Positions 13,819 through 22,379 of a stretch of DNA of 34,292 nucleotides are shown here, piece by piece. Positions within the stretch are counted from its first letter, which is position 1, and each line of letters begins with the position of its first letter. The stretch spans positions 1 through 34,292 of the forward strand of contig JADGPP010000033.1 in NCBI GenBank assembly GCA_017882375.1, given 5' to 3'. Source of the DNA: Solirubrobacteraceae bacterium. Its GTDB lineage: Bacteria > Actinomycetota > Thermoleophilia > Solirubrobacterales > Solirubrobacteraceae. Below the pieces are notes generated by a model that saw nothing but the letters and a program-made list of their open reading frames with translations, was not told the DNA's origin and ran no database searches. The translations under genes and the position numbers were made by a program.

Positions 13819-16800
13819 ATGACTCGCACAAGTGAGGTTGTGTATGTGGGCAACCCTGACGACCTGATCCGGGCGCACGAGAAGATCAAGGCGTCGAACG
13901 CCTCCGTGGTCAGCTCGACGGAGGCATCCGGTAAAAAGCTGTCCGGCAGCTATGGCGCGATGGGCGGCGCCGCGAAGAAGGCGGCAACCGAGCTAGAGGG
14001 CTCGCACAACAAGATCGTCTCCTCAATGGCAGGGATCGGTCGCTCGGGCAACCTGGCCGTTGCCGGCATTGTTGCGTTGGGAGCCGCCGCCTACGGTGTC
14101 AAAAAGTCGGTTGATACGACAGCGGAACTCGCCAAAGAGACGCTGCTGCTGCACAATGTAACGGGATTGAACACAAAGTCCGCATCAGCGTACGCGGCGG
14201 TCGCACAGGTCCAGGGGCTGAATACGAAACAGCTCAATCAGGCGTTTGGCACCCTGTCGAAAAACGTGCAGGCTGTGACGAACGCGCACGCGGGACTGAC
14301 AAAGGCCGCGAAAACGCAGGAAAACGCCTTCCGACTACTGGGCCTGCCGATGTCAGCCATTACGAAGGCGCACGGCGATCTGAACATCCTACTTCCGCAG
14401 ATCACAAAGCGTTTCGAAGATATGAAGCCGGGGGTTGAGAAGACCGCTGTCGGGATGGCGCTGTTCGGCCGCGGCTGGCAGACGCTCGTACCACTGATGC
14501 ACTCAGGGACGCTCGGGTTGAGCGAACAGCTGAAGGTCGCCAAGGAGATGGGCGCCACTCTGTCTGGGTCGACCGCGGAGCAGTTGAAGCAGTTCGCCAA
14601 ACAGCAGGAGCAGGCGAAATATGCTTCGCTCGGGCTGCAGCTCGCCGTTGGAGAGTATCTGGCCCCGGCTCTGACTAAGCTGATTCACACCTTCGCCGAC
14701 GTTGCACACTCCCTCGGCGAAGGCGTCAAGTGGCTCGAAAAGCACGAAACGGCCGCCAAGGCGCTCGCGTACACGATCGGCACGGTCCTCGGGGGCGTGT
14801 TGACCGTCTACAGCTATACGAAGGCTAAGAAGTTCGTCGAAGCGACAAAAGACATGATCGGTGGCATGGCATCGCTCACGAAGAAGATCATCGGCAGCTC
14901 CTCCGACATTGATACGTCATTCGCGGGGCAGGCCACGGCGGCTGAGACCGCCGCCGGCAAGACCGCCAAGGCACAGGATGGGCTTGCGACCAAGATTGGG
15001 ACCACGGATGACGCGATCGTTGCGTCTAATGCTAAGGCGACGAAGTCCTTTGGAGCGATGCTGACCAAGATCGGGCTTGTGATTGCGGCGCTTGCTGCGG
15101 CCCAGCCGGAGATTCAGAAACTCACGGGCGGCGATCTCGGAGAAACCGAAGCCGAAGGCAAGGCCGCGCACGAATGGGGCGGCACAGCGAGCAAGCTCAA
15201 TACCGGCGGCGGGATCATGGGCTACTTCATGGCTAAGGGTCTCTCCGCCGCTCAGGCGGCGGGCATTGTCGGCAACTTGCAGCAGGAGTCCGGGTTGAAC
15301 CCGAACGCGCCGGGCGGTGGGTTGGATCAAGGCGAAGGATCACGCGCACACGGCGGGTCTACAAAGCAGCAGCTCGAAGCGATGTGGAAGGAACTGGAAA
15401 CCAGCGAAAAGGGCACACTCGCAGCGCTGAAGGCTGCCAAGTCGCCTGCCGAAGCCGCGCGGATCTTCTCTGAAAAGTTCGAGCGACCCGGCGAACCGAA
15501 GATGAGTAAACGGGAACAGTATGCGCGCGAAGCCTACGGCGCGCATCCTCAGTCGCCGCACCATGCGGCGGCGCAGGCGCATGTCGAAGGAACCGGCTAC
15601 TACAACGCCAACGAAAAGAAAGCCGAAAAACAGACCGAAGGCGTCAACCCTGAAAACAACAAGATCGAATGGCACACGGCCGCCGAGTGGAGCAAGATCC
15701 GCAACCACCACACGCAGAAAGCGGCGGCTGGCAAGGGCGCGGCATCTGCTAGCGCGATCGACAGCTGGGCGGAAAAGTCAGTCGGCAAGTTCGCCGAGTC
15801 CTGGGGCAGCAACACGGGGCCAGAACTAGACGCCCTGGAGAAGACGTTTGGGATGCGCGTGCAGGAGTGGTGTGCGATGTTCGCCACGACGGCAGCGGCG
15901 ATGGGCGGGGCCAGCAAGGCCGTCAAGACCGCGAGCGTAGCCACGATCCGTGAATGGGCCGAAGCCGGGACGCACGGCTACAAGAAGGGCGTCAGCAAAA
16001 CGCCACACGTCGGCGACATGATGATGTTCGGCAACTCCCACGTCGGCTTCGTGCAGTCGGTCCACGGCGAAAACGTCACGACGATCGAGGGCAACACTTC
16101 GGGCGGCAAGGTCGAAGTCGAGCACCGCAAAGCGAGCGAAGGCACCTTCGCCTCGCCGATCTATCACAACCTGAAGACTGGCAAGGTGCTGCTCGAAAGG
16201 GAAAGCAAGGCCTATGGCGAAGCTGTCAAACAGGCAGAAAAGCTGATCCTCACCGCGGGCCAGCGTGCCTCGTTGCATTCTGGCGTGGCGGGAGCGGGCG
16301 AAGCGCACGGCGAGCGCGAATTCTACGCAGGGGCGAACACGGAAATCGGGTCGTACTACCAGCACGCTGCTGCGAAATGGGCGTTGCAGAAAAAACCAGA
16401 CTTGACCACGGACGAGGGGAAAAAGACTGCGCTTGCTCGTGACCAGACGGCGTTGCTGACCAAGCAGGCAGAAAAGAAGTACCAGCAGCGCGAGCTGGCC
16501 GCGATCCGCAAGGAAGCCGCGAACTGGGCCAAGGTCCGCAACGGCTACCTAAAGCTCATGCGTCACTCGCACGGCAAAGCCAAGAGTGAAGCCAAAGAAA
16601 AGGCGATGACGTTTGCGGCCAAATTCGCGCAGGCCCAGGAAGATGCGAAAGCGATGGAAGGCACAATCTCCGACACCGAACTAGGCGTCGAAGAAGCGGA
16701 ACACGTCGTCGCCGTGGTGCTGCCCGAAGAAGAAAAACAGGCGCAGGAAAACAAGCAGTCCGAAGACCTTGGGGCCTACCAAAGAGATAACTCGAAAGCG

Positions 16801-17175
16801 GACCTGGAAGTCCGCGCCGGAGTGAAAACGGAAGCGGAAGGCAAAGCCGCGAAGGAAGCCAACGCGCGCAAGGCCGAAGCCGGTGGCTATGGCGCGCTCT
16901 CCGACGAAGGCATCCTCCAGGTCAAGGGCGACCTAAAGGAACTCTCCGGGGCTCTGACGCAGGCGACGAACGCGGTTGAAGCGCACACAAAGGCCCTGGA
17001 AGAAAACGCCAAGGTGGAGCGCGAACGGACACAGGTAATCAGCGGTATATTGAGCATTGAGAACAGCACCCTTACCAAGGCAATCGCCGACATGGTTAGC
17101 GGCGAGATAGGCGGACGCCCGCAGGTTCGCGGCGCGGGCCGTGGGGCTCCAAACGGATCGGCGGCGAGGTACTGA
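13819..17175 (+). CDS. Tape measure protein with two cell-wall hydrolase domains
   Basis: 1118 residues. N-terminus (1-330): helical tape measure region with coiled coil and hydrophobic segments (LAVAGIVALGAAAYGVKKS, AYTIGTVLGGVLTVYSYT). About 464-574: tail-lysozyme-like domain (IMGYFMAKGLSAAQAAGIVG, NLQQESGLNP, FSEKFERPGEPKMSKREQYA). About 644-785: CHAP-type amidase with Cys685 (EWCAMFAT), His741 (GNSHVGFVQ) and Glu757/Asn759 (IEGN). C-terminus: Lys/Glu-rich coiled coils. Length sets tail length in siphoviruses, and the enzymes open peptidoglycan during DNA entry. ATG follows the chaperone stop directly; no major tail gene precedes. Confidence 0.92.
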   Translation: MTRTSEVVYVGNPDDLIRAHEKIKASNASVVSSTEASGKKLSGSYGAMGGAAKKAATELEGSHNKIVSSMAGIGRSGNLAVAGIVALGAAAYGVKKSVDTTAELAKETLLLHNVTGLNTKSASAYAAVAQVQGLNTKQLNQAFGTLSKNVQAVTNAHAGLTKAAKTQENAFRLLGLPMSAITKAHGDLNILLPQITKRFEDMKPGVEKTAVGMALFGRGWQTLVPLMHSGTLGLSEQLKVAKEMGATLSGSTAEQLKQFAKQQEQAKYASLGLQLAVGEYLAPALTKLIHTFADVAHSLGEGVKWLEKHETAAKALAYTIGTVLGGVLTVYSYTKAKKFVEATKDMIGGMASLTKKIIGSSSDIDTSFAGQATAAETAAGKTAKAQDGLATKIGTTDDAIVASNAKATKSFGAMLTKIGLVIAALAAAQPEIQKLTGGDLGETEAEGKAAHEWGGTASKLNTGGGIMGYFMAKGLSAAQAAGIVGNLQQESGLNPNAPGGGLDQGEGSRAHGGSTKQQLEAMWKELETSEKGTLAALKAAKSPAEAARIFSEKFERPGEPKMSKREQYAREAYGAHPQSPHHAAAQAHVEGTGYYNANEKKAEKQTEGVNPENNKIEWHTAAEWSKIRNHHTQKAAAGKGAASASAIDSWAEKSVGKFAESWGSNTGPELDALEKTFGMRVQEWCAMFATTAAAMGGASKAVKTASVATIREWAEAGTHGYKKGVSKTPHVGDMMMFGNSHVGFVQSVHGENVTTIEGNTSGGKVEVEHRKASEGTFASPIYHNLKTGKVLLERESKAYGEAVKQAEKLILTAGQRASLHSGVAGAGEAHGEREFYAGANTEIGSYYQHAAAKWALQKKPDLTTDEGKKTALARDQTALLTKQAEKKYQQRELAAIRKEAANWAKVRNGYLKLMRHSHGKAKSEAKEKAMTFAAKFAQAQEDAKAMEGTISDTELGVEEAEHVVAVVLPEEEKQAQENKQSEDLGAYQRDNSKADLEVRAGVKTEAEGKAAKEANARKAEAGGYGALSDEGILQVKGDLKELSGALTQATNAVEAHTKALEENAKVERERTQVISGILSIENSTLTKAIADMVSGEIGGRPQVRGAGRGAPNGSAARY

Positions 17176-17411
17176 TGCTGGACCCGTCCAACCTTGAGGC
17201 CTACAGGGCGATGAGCTCCTTCGGGCATGCGCTGGCCACCATCGCCGAGACCACGAAGGGCAGCCCTACCCCTCTCGTGCTCCTGCATGCCCGCTTCGCC
17301 GGTGGCTTGGTCGCGACATACGACGAGGGCAGCGTGACTTTTGCCCATGAGGACATCGGGCAGTTGACCCTGCTGGAAATTGACGAAGCTATCGCAGCGC
17401 TCGGGGATTGA
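17175..17411 (+). CDS. Small unknown tail-region protein
   Basis: 78 residues, ATG overlapping the tape measure stop (TGATG). Contains PTPLVLLHARFAGGLVATYD, EGSVTFAHEDIGQLTLLEID and a final helix. Alternating beta and helix, no signal peptide. Between the tape measure and distal tail genes small accessory tail proteins are common; no family recognised. Confidence 0.65.
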   Translation: MLDPSNLEAYRAMSSFGHALATIAETTKGSPTPLVLLHARFAGGLVATYDEGSVTFAHEDIGQLTLLEIDEAIAALGD

Positions 17412-17416
17412 GAGAC

Positions 17417-17473
17417 ATGGCGGCGAACATCGAGCATCCTGAGCCTAGCGACCAGACGGGAGGGGAGGCGTGA
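17417..17473 (+). CDS. Possible 18-residue leader or mini-gene
   Basis: ATG at 17417 encodes MAANIEHPEPSDQTGGEA and stops at a TGA that overlaps the GTG start of the distal tail gene at 17470. The overlap suggests translational coupling, but the frame is short and may be chance. Confidence 0.3.
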   Translation: MAANIEHPEPSDQTGGEA

Positions 17474-19485
17474 GCATCCTTGAGCTTCTGAATCTGAACG
17501 GCCTGGAATTGAACACCCTCGCAGGCAACTACACCCTCGAAGCCGTCGACCTCAGCCCGCCAGCGAGGAAACCCGAGTGGGCGCAAGGTGCCGACTCGGA
17601 CGGCGCCGAGCTGATCAGAACCCCGCTCTTTGACAATCGTGTCATCACGGCGACGCTGAGGATCAATGCCGCGAGCAAAGATGAAGCCCTCGAAAAGCTC
17701 GGCGCCGTCGTAGACCTCCTGCAGGAGTGCGAGAAGAACCCGCAAGGTTCGCCGCTGATCTGGACGCCAGCCAATAGCAGCAAGTCGATCACCTTCTATG
17801 TCTTGACCGGCAGAGTGGTCTCGATCCCTATCGTCGTAGAGGGCAGCGACGCGGGTTGGTTCGTGTCGATGCCGAGGGTGACGGTCGAAATGACGGCCCG
17901 GCCTTTCGGCTACGGCCAGGAAGGCAATACGAGCTGGGTTGAAAACCCGGGCGGGAGCCTGAACGTAACCACGATCCCCGTTGCCGAAGTTCCCGGCGAC
18001 GTGCCGGCTGAGGGAAGACTTCAGATCAAAACAGTGGGCGGCGGCTCGGCGAAGTCCGTCGAGTGGGGACTTGAGAGCCGCTACTACAACTCCGAAACGG
18101 CACTCGTCCTCGACAACGAATCAATGACACCAGTCAGCGGCGCGCAGTCCACGGTGCTGAACACCACCGCTTACAAACCGGGCGGGGCGACCAAAGGCAC
18201 GATCGCCACAACGCTCGTCAACGAACCGACGGTATGCGCGAACACGGGCATCCTGAAACACGTTGGCAGCTTTCGCGTCAAGGCGCGCGTGCAGGCGACC
18301 CTCGGAGCTGGAAGCCTGTCGGAAAAGATCAAGCTGCGGCTCAGCTATCAAGACGGCGAAGGTCCATTGCGGGCGAACGCCTGGCAGACTCCGATTCTCG
18401 GCGGCAGATTCGTCGAGGTGGATCTCGGCACGATCTCACTCACACCCGCCATCGCTGGCACTCAGAAGTGGCTCGGACAAATCGAAGCCTACAGCGGCAA
18501 CGCTGCCGGAAAAGATGTGCTGCATATCGACTTCCTCACGTTCGTCCCGGTAGCCGAGGGTTACGGGCGGGCCCGCGCTCCGCGCGGTGAAGGAAGCGGG
18601 ACCGTCGCAGCCTATGACAATTTCACCACGGGGACCCTCTCCGGCGCACTGAATACCCGCACGCCACCCATCGGTGCAGCGTGGGCGACATCGGGCACGG
18701 GCATGGGAGACTTCACAGTCACGGCCGGCGCGATAACGAGGACAACGACGAAAGACGTCACACCGCGCTATGGCGTGCTTGGCTCAGCTATCGGCAACTG
18801 TGTCGGGCGAATCTCCGGCAGCTACCAGAGCAAAGAAGGCTGCGTTGCGCTCATGGTCAGATTTGTAGACGCTCTGAACTACGCCTATCTGTCGGCGGAA
18901 TGCGTCGGAGCCACCACCTACCTGAAAATGGCCTACGTTGAAACCGGGGCCGGGCACGTAATTGACGAAACGGTGCTCAAAGTGCCCTTTGGCAGTCTCG
19001 TCAACTATGAAATGACGTTGGAAGCGCTTACCGACGGCACGCTTGGCGGAACGATCGTGATCAACGGCATCGCGTTTCCATTCGCGGCAAACGTCCAAGC
19101 CGTTGCGACGGGGATGGCACTCGCCAGCGGGAAGGTGGGTATCCGCGACGAAAACCTCAGCAGCAACGCCAACACGCGAACGATAACGAGCGTCTCTGCC
19201 GTGACGCTGCCGGCCATCGTCCGGCTATTTCAGACGACCAAAGACATGGAAGTCCGCTGGGATTCCACGATTATGCAGGACCCGACAGGTACCTATTGGG
19301 GCTCAGTGCCGGTCTACCGTGGCAGCCGCCTCTACGTGCCCCAGGCCGGCTCAGCCAAACGCAGTAGCCGGGTACTGATCAAAACCGATTACACCGATGT
19401 AGCCGAATCGGACGAGACCGAAATCCGTCAAGCCTGGCAGGCCCAGATCAAATACGTGCCCCGCTACCTAGTCGTGCCCCGCTGA
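17470..19485 (+). CDS. Distal/minor tail protein with lectin-like domain
   Basis: 671 residues; GTG 17470 preceded by GGGAGGGGAGG. The N-terminus (about 1-160) resembles distal tail (Dit) proteins: LELLNLNGLELNTLAGNYTL, DNRVITATLRINAASKDEAL, LLQECEKNP, VTVEMTARPFGYG. The middle is beta-rich. About residues 375-580 resemble a concanavalin/LamG-like fold (AAYDNFTTGTLSGALNTR, YAYLSAECVGATTYLKMAY, INGIAFPFAANV), a candidate sugar-binding module. The C-terminus closes with VRWDSTIMQDPTGTYWGSV. Position after the tape measure gene fits a baseplate or tail-tip protein that contacts the host surface. Domain limits are judged by eye. Confidence 0.75.
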   Translation: MSILELLNLNGLELNTLAGNYTLEAVDLSPPARKPEWAQGADSDGAELIRTPLFDNRVITATLRINAASKDEALEKLGAVVDLLQECEKNPQGSPLIWTPANSSKSITFYVLTGRVVSIPIVVEGSDAGWFVSMPRVTVEMTARPFGYGQEGNTSWVENPGGSLNVTTIPVAEVPGDVPAEGRLQIKTVGGGSAKSVEWGLESRYYNSETALVLDNESMTPVSGAQSTVLNTTAYKPGGATKGTIATTLVNEPTVCANTGILKHVGSFRVKARVQATLGAGSLSEKIKLRLSYQDGEGPLRANAWQTPILGGRFVEVDLGTISLTPAIAGTQKWLGQIEAYSGNAAGKDVLHIDFLTFVPVAEGYGRARAPRGEGSGTVAAYDNFTTGTLSGALNTRTPPIGAAWATSGTGMGDFTVTAGAITRTTTKDVTPRYGVLGSAIGNCVGRISGSYQSKEGCVALMVRFVDALNYAYLSAECVGATTYLKMAYVETGAGHVIDETVLKVPFGSLVNYEMTLEALTDGTLGGTIVINGIAFPFAANVQAVATGMALASGKVGIRDENLSSNANTRTITSVSAVTLPAIVRLFQTTKDMEVRWDSTIMQDPTGTYWGSVPVYRGSRLYVPQAGSAKRSSRVLIKTDYTDVAESDETEIRQAWQAQIKYVPRYLVVPR

Positions 19486-19555
19486 TGAAAGGACGCACGG
19501 AGGCGAGTTGAAGTACGATGCGTATTCGGCTCATCGGAAACGGGAAAGGTCAAGG

Positions 19556-20272
19556 ATGCAAGCCCGCGGAGTTCTCTGCCTAGCTACGATCGCGCTCGGC
19601 GCCCTGGCGCAAGTACCGCAAGCGCGGGCTGACGAAGCGCTGTGCCCTGCACCGCTCCTGATGCACGAAGGCCAGTGCGTGACGTATGAAGAATCGGTGA
19701 CGCTGGAAGCCGGCGAACTGGTCGCACCGGAACTCGAAGTGACGATCAAGGCGCGGCGCTTCGTCGACCATCGACAGCCTGGCGCGACCGAAGTAACGGT
19801 CAGCATCCCGGAAGACTGGACTGGTTCTGTGACCTGGACGCAGGGAGCGAGGCACGAGCCGCCGAGGACGATCGCGACGGAGCCGATAGGCAGGCCCGAA
19901 GCGACACGGACTCTCCCGTGGTCGTGTCGGTCGCCTGGCCGGGTCGTGCACTACACGGTCACGGCGCAAGGACCGAACCACGCGCCACTCTCGCGCAGCG
20001 GAAGTTTCCGCGAGGGCTCGCGCAAGTGGTGCGCTCAAGTCGTGCGCCTCGAAGAAGCGGGGCGCCGGAACTACGAAGCCGAAGTGCGGGCGCACGAAGA
20101 AGCCGAACGCACGAGCGCCCGCAACGAACGCGAACGGATCGAAGGCGAAATCAGCCACTACGAACACAACTGCAAGGCGATCGGCGGCTCGCCCGTCTGG
20201 CTGGACACCAGCGAAGGTCGACGGCTCTACTGCCATAGCCAATCCGGTGGGCTGCTCCCGGTGCCTCACTGA
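19556..20272 (+). CDS. Secreted unknown protein carried by the element
   Basis: 238 residues from ATG 19556, which has AAAGGTCAAGG upstream; a TTG at 19508 with GGAGG upstream would add 16 basic residues and is also possible. A signal peptide is clear (RGVLCLATIALGALAQVPQARA). The mature part has six Cys, a beta-rich middle (TLEAGELVAPELEVTIKARR, VTVSIPEDWTGSVTWTQG) and a charged helix (EAEVRAHEEAERTSARNERE) before GGSPVWLDTSEGRRLYCHS. It follows the tail genes and may be a cargo gene acting at the cell surface. No family recognised. Confidence 0.7.
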   Translation: MQARGVLCLATIALGALAQVPQARADEALCPAPLLMHEGQCVTYEESVTLEAGELVAPELEVTIKARRFVDHRQPGATEVTVSIPEDWTGSVTWTQGARHEPPRTIATEPIGRPEATRTLPWSCRSPGRVVHYTVTAQGPNHAPLSRSGSFREGSRKWCAQVVRLEEAGRRNYEAEVRAHEEAERTSARNERERIEGEISHYEHNCKAIGGSPVWLDTSEGRRLYCHSQSGGLLPVPH

Positions 20273-20284
20273 TCGCAGCAGGAG

Positions 20285-20314
20285 TTGACGCGATGTCCGC
20301 TGGCGGAGTAGGCT
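20285..20314 (+). promoter_or_regulatory. Candidate promoter of the recombinase operon
   Basis: TTGACG (20285-20290), 18-base spacer, TAGGCT (20309-20314), a good vegetative-type match in an otherwise GC-rich gap. It lies after the stop of the secreted protein and 160 bases before the first recombinase-operon gene. Confidence 0.5.
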
Positions 20315-20333
20315 GTTCGCCACTAACCAAAGT

Positions 20334-20362
20334 GCCCCCGCACCGTTCACGCGGCCGGGGGC
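20334..20362 (+). terminator. Hairpin in the leader of the recombinase operon
   Basis: GCCCCCG (20334-20340) pairs with CGGGGGC (20356-20362) across a 15-base loop. No T-run follows. Placed just after the candidate promoter, it may be an attenuator, a terminator of the tail operon, or a protein-binding site. Confidence 0.3.
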
Positions 20363-20472
20363 GTGGCACCGAGAGAGCCAACTCCCGGCGCGCCGAGCAC
20401 CTTACCGACGCAGGCAGCCGGTGCTCCCCTCGCTAGAAGCCTCCCCCGGAGCCTCCAAGACAGGAGGAACCG

Positions 20473-20607
20473 ATGAGCACCACCACGGAACGGCAGGCGC
20501 TAGAACTTCTCGCGCGGCGGATGCGGGAGCAGCAGGACGCCGAGGATCTGGACGATGCGCTGCTCGACGTGTGGCTAGAGCTTTGGCCCGATGGGGGGCA
20601 GGGATGA
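20473..20607 (+). CDS. Small acidic protein leading the recombinase operon
   Basis: 44 residues: MSTTTERQALELLARRMREQ followed by a second acidic helix (AEDLDDALLDVWLELWPDGG). ATG 20473 has a perfect AGGAGG six bases upstream, the best ribosome binding site in the element. Its stop overlaps the ATG of the first recombinase (ATGA at 20604), so it is coupled to it. Possible accessory or regulatory protein of the recombinases; no family known. Confidence 0.65.
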   Translation: MSTTTERQALELLARRMREQQDAEDLDDALLDVWLELWPDGGQG

Positions 20608-21497
20608 CGACGGCAAGCCTGCTCACCGACTTTCGCCGGCACCTCACGCTGGAGCGCGGTAGGAGCGTCGACACCGTCAGCGCGTACATGAGCGACCTTC
20701 GACGCTTCGCCGCGTGGCTTGAAAGCGAGCGCATCGACGACCCGCTCGCGTTGACGCGGGAGCAGGCCAGCCGCTATATCGACCAGCTCGGCGGGAGCGC
20801 AAGCACCGTCCGGCGGAGGGTCGCGAGCCTTCGGGCGCTCTACAAGTTCCTGTACCTCGACGAACGGATCGACCTTGATCCCACGGATCGGCTGCGCAGC
20901 TCGGCGTCGCCGCGCATGATGCCGAAGGTGCCAAGCGCCGAGGCGATCGTGCGGCTGCTGGAGCTGCCCGAGGGTGACTCGCCGCTGGCGCTCAGGGATC
21001 GTGCGCTGCTGGAGTTGATCTATGCGTGCGGTCTGCGGGCGAGCGAGGCGACGGGACTCCTGCTCGCCGGCATGGACCTTGACGGGCGCGAGCTGCGCGT
21101 CATCGGCAAGGGCGACCGGGAGCGAGCCGTGCCGATCGGACGGCAGGCGCTCGCGGCGCTTGAGGCCTACATGACCGCCAGGCCGGCGCTCGTGAAGGAC
21201 AGCGGCTCGCCTCACCTGTTCGTCAACCACCACGGCGTAGGGCTGACACGCCAAGGGCTCTACAAGATTATTTGCGGGTACACGAAGCGGGCGGGGCTGC
21301 CGATGAGCCCGCACGGGCTCCGCCACGCTTTCGCAACTCACCTGCTGATCGGCGGCTGCGACCTGCGCGCGTTGCAGGAGATGCTGGGGCACAGTTCGAT
21401 CAACACGACGCAGCAGTACTGCTCGCTGAGCATCGGGGAGCTGCTGGACGCCTACCGCGAGGCTCACCCGCGGGCAGTCATCGGGGGCGAGCGATGA
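20604..21497 (+). CDS. XerC/XerD-like tyrosine recombinase (first of three)
   Basis: 297 residues, the standard Xer length. N-terminal SAM-like core-binding domain (LLTDFRRHLTLERGRSVDTV, SASTVRRRVASLRALYKFL) and catalytic domain with the full residue set: Arg in YACGLRASEATGL, Lys in VIGKGDRERAVPIG, His/Arg in SPHGLRHAFATHLL, His in LQEMLGHSSINTTQQY and nucleophile Tyr in TQQYCSL. It breaks and rejoins DNA through a 3'-phosphotyrosine. Start fixed by overlap with the preceding mini-gene; stop overlaps the next recombinase (ATGA). Unlikely to be the chromosomal Xer because of its location. Confidence 0.92.
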   Translation: MTTASLLTDFRRHLTLERGRSVDTVSAYMSDLRRFAAWLESERIDDPLALTREQASRYIDQLGGSASTVRRRVASLRALYKFLYLDERIDLDPTDRLRSSASPRMMPKVPSAEAIVRLLELPEGDSPLALRDRALLELIYACGLRASEATGLLLAGMDLDGRELRVIGKGDRERAVPIGRQALAALEAYMTARPALVKDSGSPHLFVNHHGVGLTRQGLYKIICGYTKRAGLPMSPHGLRHAFATHLLIGGCDLRALQEMLGHSSINTTQQYCSLSIGELLDAYREAHPRAVIGGER

Positions 21498-22378
21498 CGT
21501 GGGATAGAGCCCTAGAGCTGTTCGCGCGGAGCATGCGCCAGCGTGGGCTGGCCGAGAGCACAATCCGGGCCTACACGACGGACGCGGCGCTGTTCGTCGC
21601 GTTTGCTCAAGCGGAAAAGCTCGAGCCTGCCACCGTGAACTTCCGCGCCGTGCGCGCCTACGTCGCCGAGCAGGCCGAGCTGGGCGCGGCCGACTCCACG
21701 GTCATCCGTAGGGTTGCCTCGTTGCGGACGTTGTTCGGGGCGCTCGTTGACCTGGACCTACTGGACCGCAACCCCGTGATGATTCAACCGCGCAGCGCTC
21801 CCCGGCGCCTGCCGCGAGTGCTGACCACGGATGAGGCGCGCTACCTAGTCGAGCGGGTCAAGGGGAGCACGCCGAAGGCGCTACGCGACCGCGCGCTGCT
21901 GGAGCTGCTGTACGCAAGCGGGCTACGCGTGGCGGAGCTGATCGCGGTCGACGTGGCGGACCTCGACGGCGACACCATCCGCGTGACGCACGGCAAGGGC
22001 GGCCCCTACGGCGGGCCGAGGGAAAGGCTCGTGCCGGTCGGCGAGTACGCGCAGCGGGCGATAGCCGACTACTTGCGGGACGGCCGGCCGAGCTTTAAGC
22101 CGAAGGGGCCGGCGTTGTTCGTGACACGCAGCGGTCGTCGGCTGGACACGTCAGCCGCCCGGCGCGTCGTGAAGGCATGGGCCGCCGAGCTGCCGGGGAA
22201 AGTCGCGCCGCACACGCTGCGCCACACGTTCGCTACGCACCTGCTCGACGGCGGCGCGAACGTGCGCAGCATTCAGCAGATGCTCGGTCACGTTGAGCTG
22301 ACGACGACGACGATGTACACGCAAGTCAGCGGCGCCCACCGGAGCTCCAGCTACGCCGCTGCGCATCCGAGGGCATAA
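21494..22378 (+). CDS. XerC/XerD-like tyrosine recombinase (second of three)
   Basis: 294 residues, ATG overlapping the previous stop. Core-binding domain (LELFARSMRQRGLAESTIRA, STVIRRVASLRTLFGAL) and catalytic domain: Arg in YASGLRVAELIAV, Lys in VTHGKGG, HTLRHTFATHLLDGGANV, LGHVELTTTTMYT with the Tyr nucleophile. Similar in architecture to its upstream neighbour but clearly diverged from it. The pair could act as a heteromeric recombinase like XerCD. The stop TAA lies one base before the ATG of the third recombinase. Confidence 0.92.
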   Translation: MTWDRALELFARSMRQRGLAESTIRAYTTDAALFVAFAQAEKLEPATVNFRAVRAYVAEQAELGAADSTVIRRVASLRTLFGALVDLDLLDRNPVMIQPRSAPRRLPRVLTTDEARYLVERVKGSTPKALRDRALLELLYASGLRVAELIAVDVADLDGDTIRVTHGKGGPYGGPRERLVPVGEYAQRAIADYLRDGRPSFKPKGPALFVTRSGRRLDTSAARRVVKAWAAELPGKVAPHTLRHTFATHLLDGGANVRSIQQMLGHVELTTTTMYTQVSGAHRSSSYAAAHPRA

Positions 22379-22379
22379 A

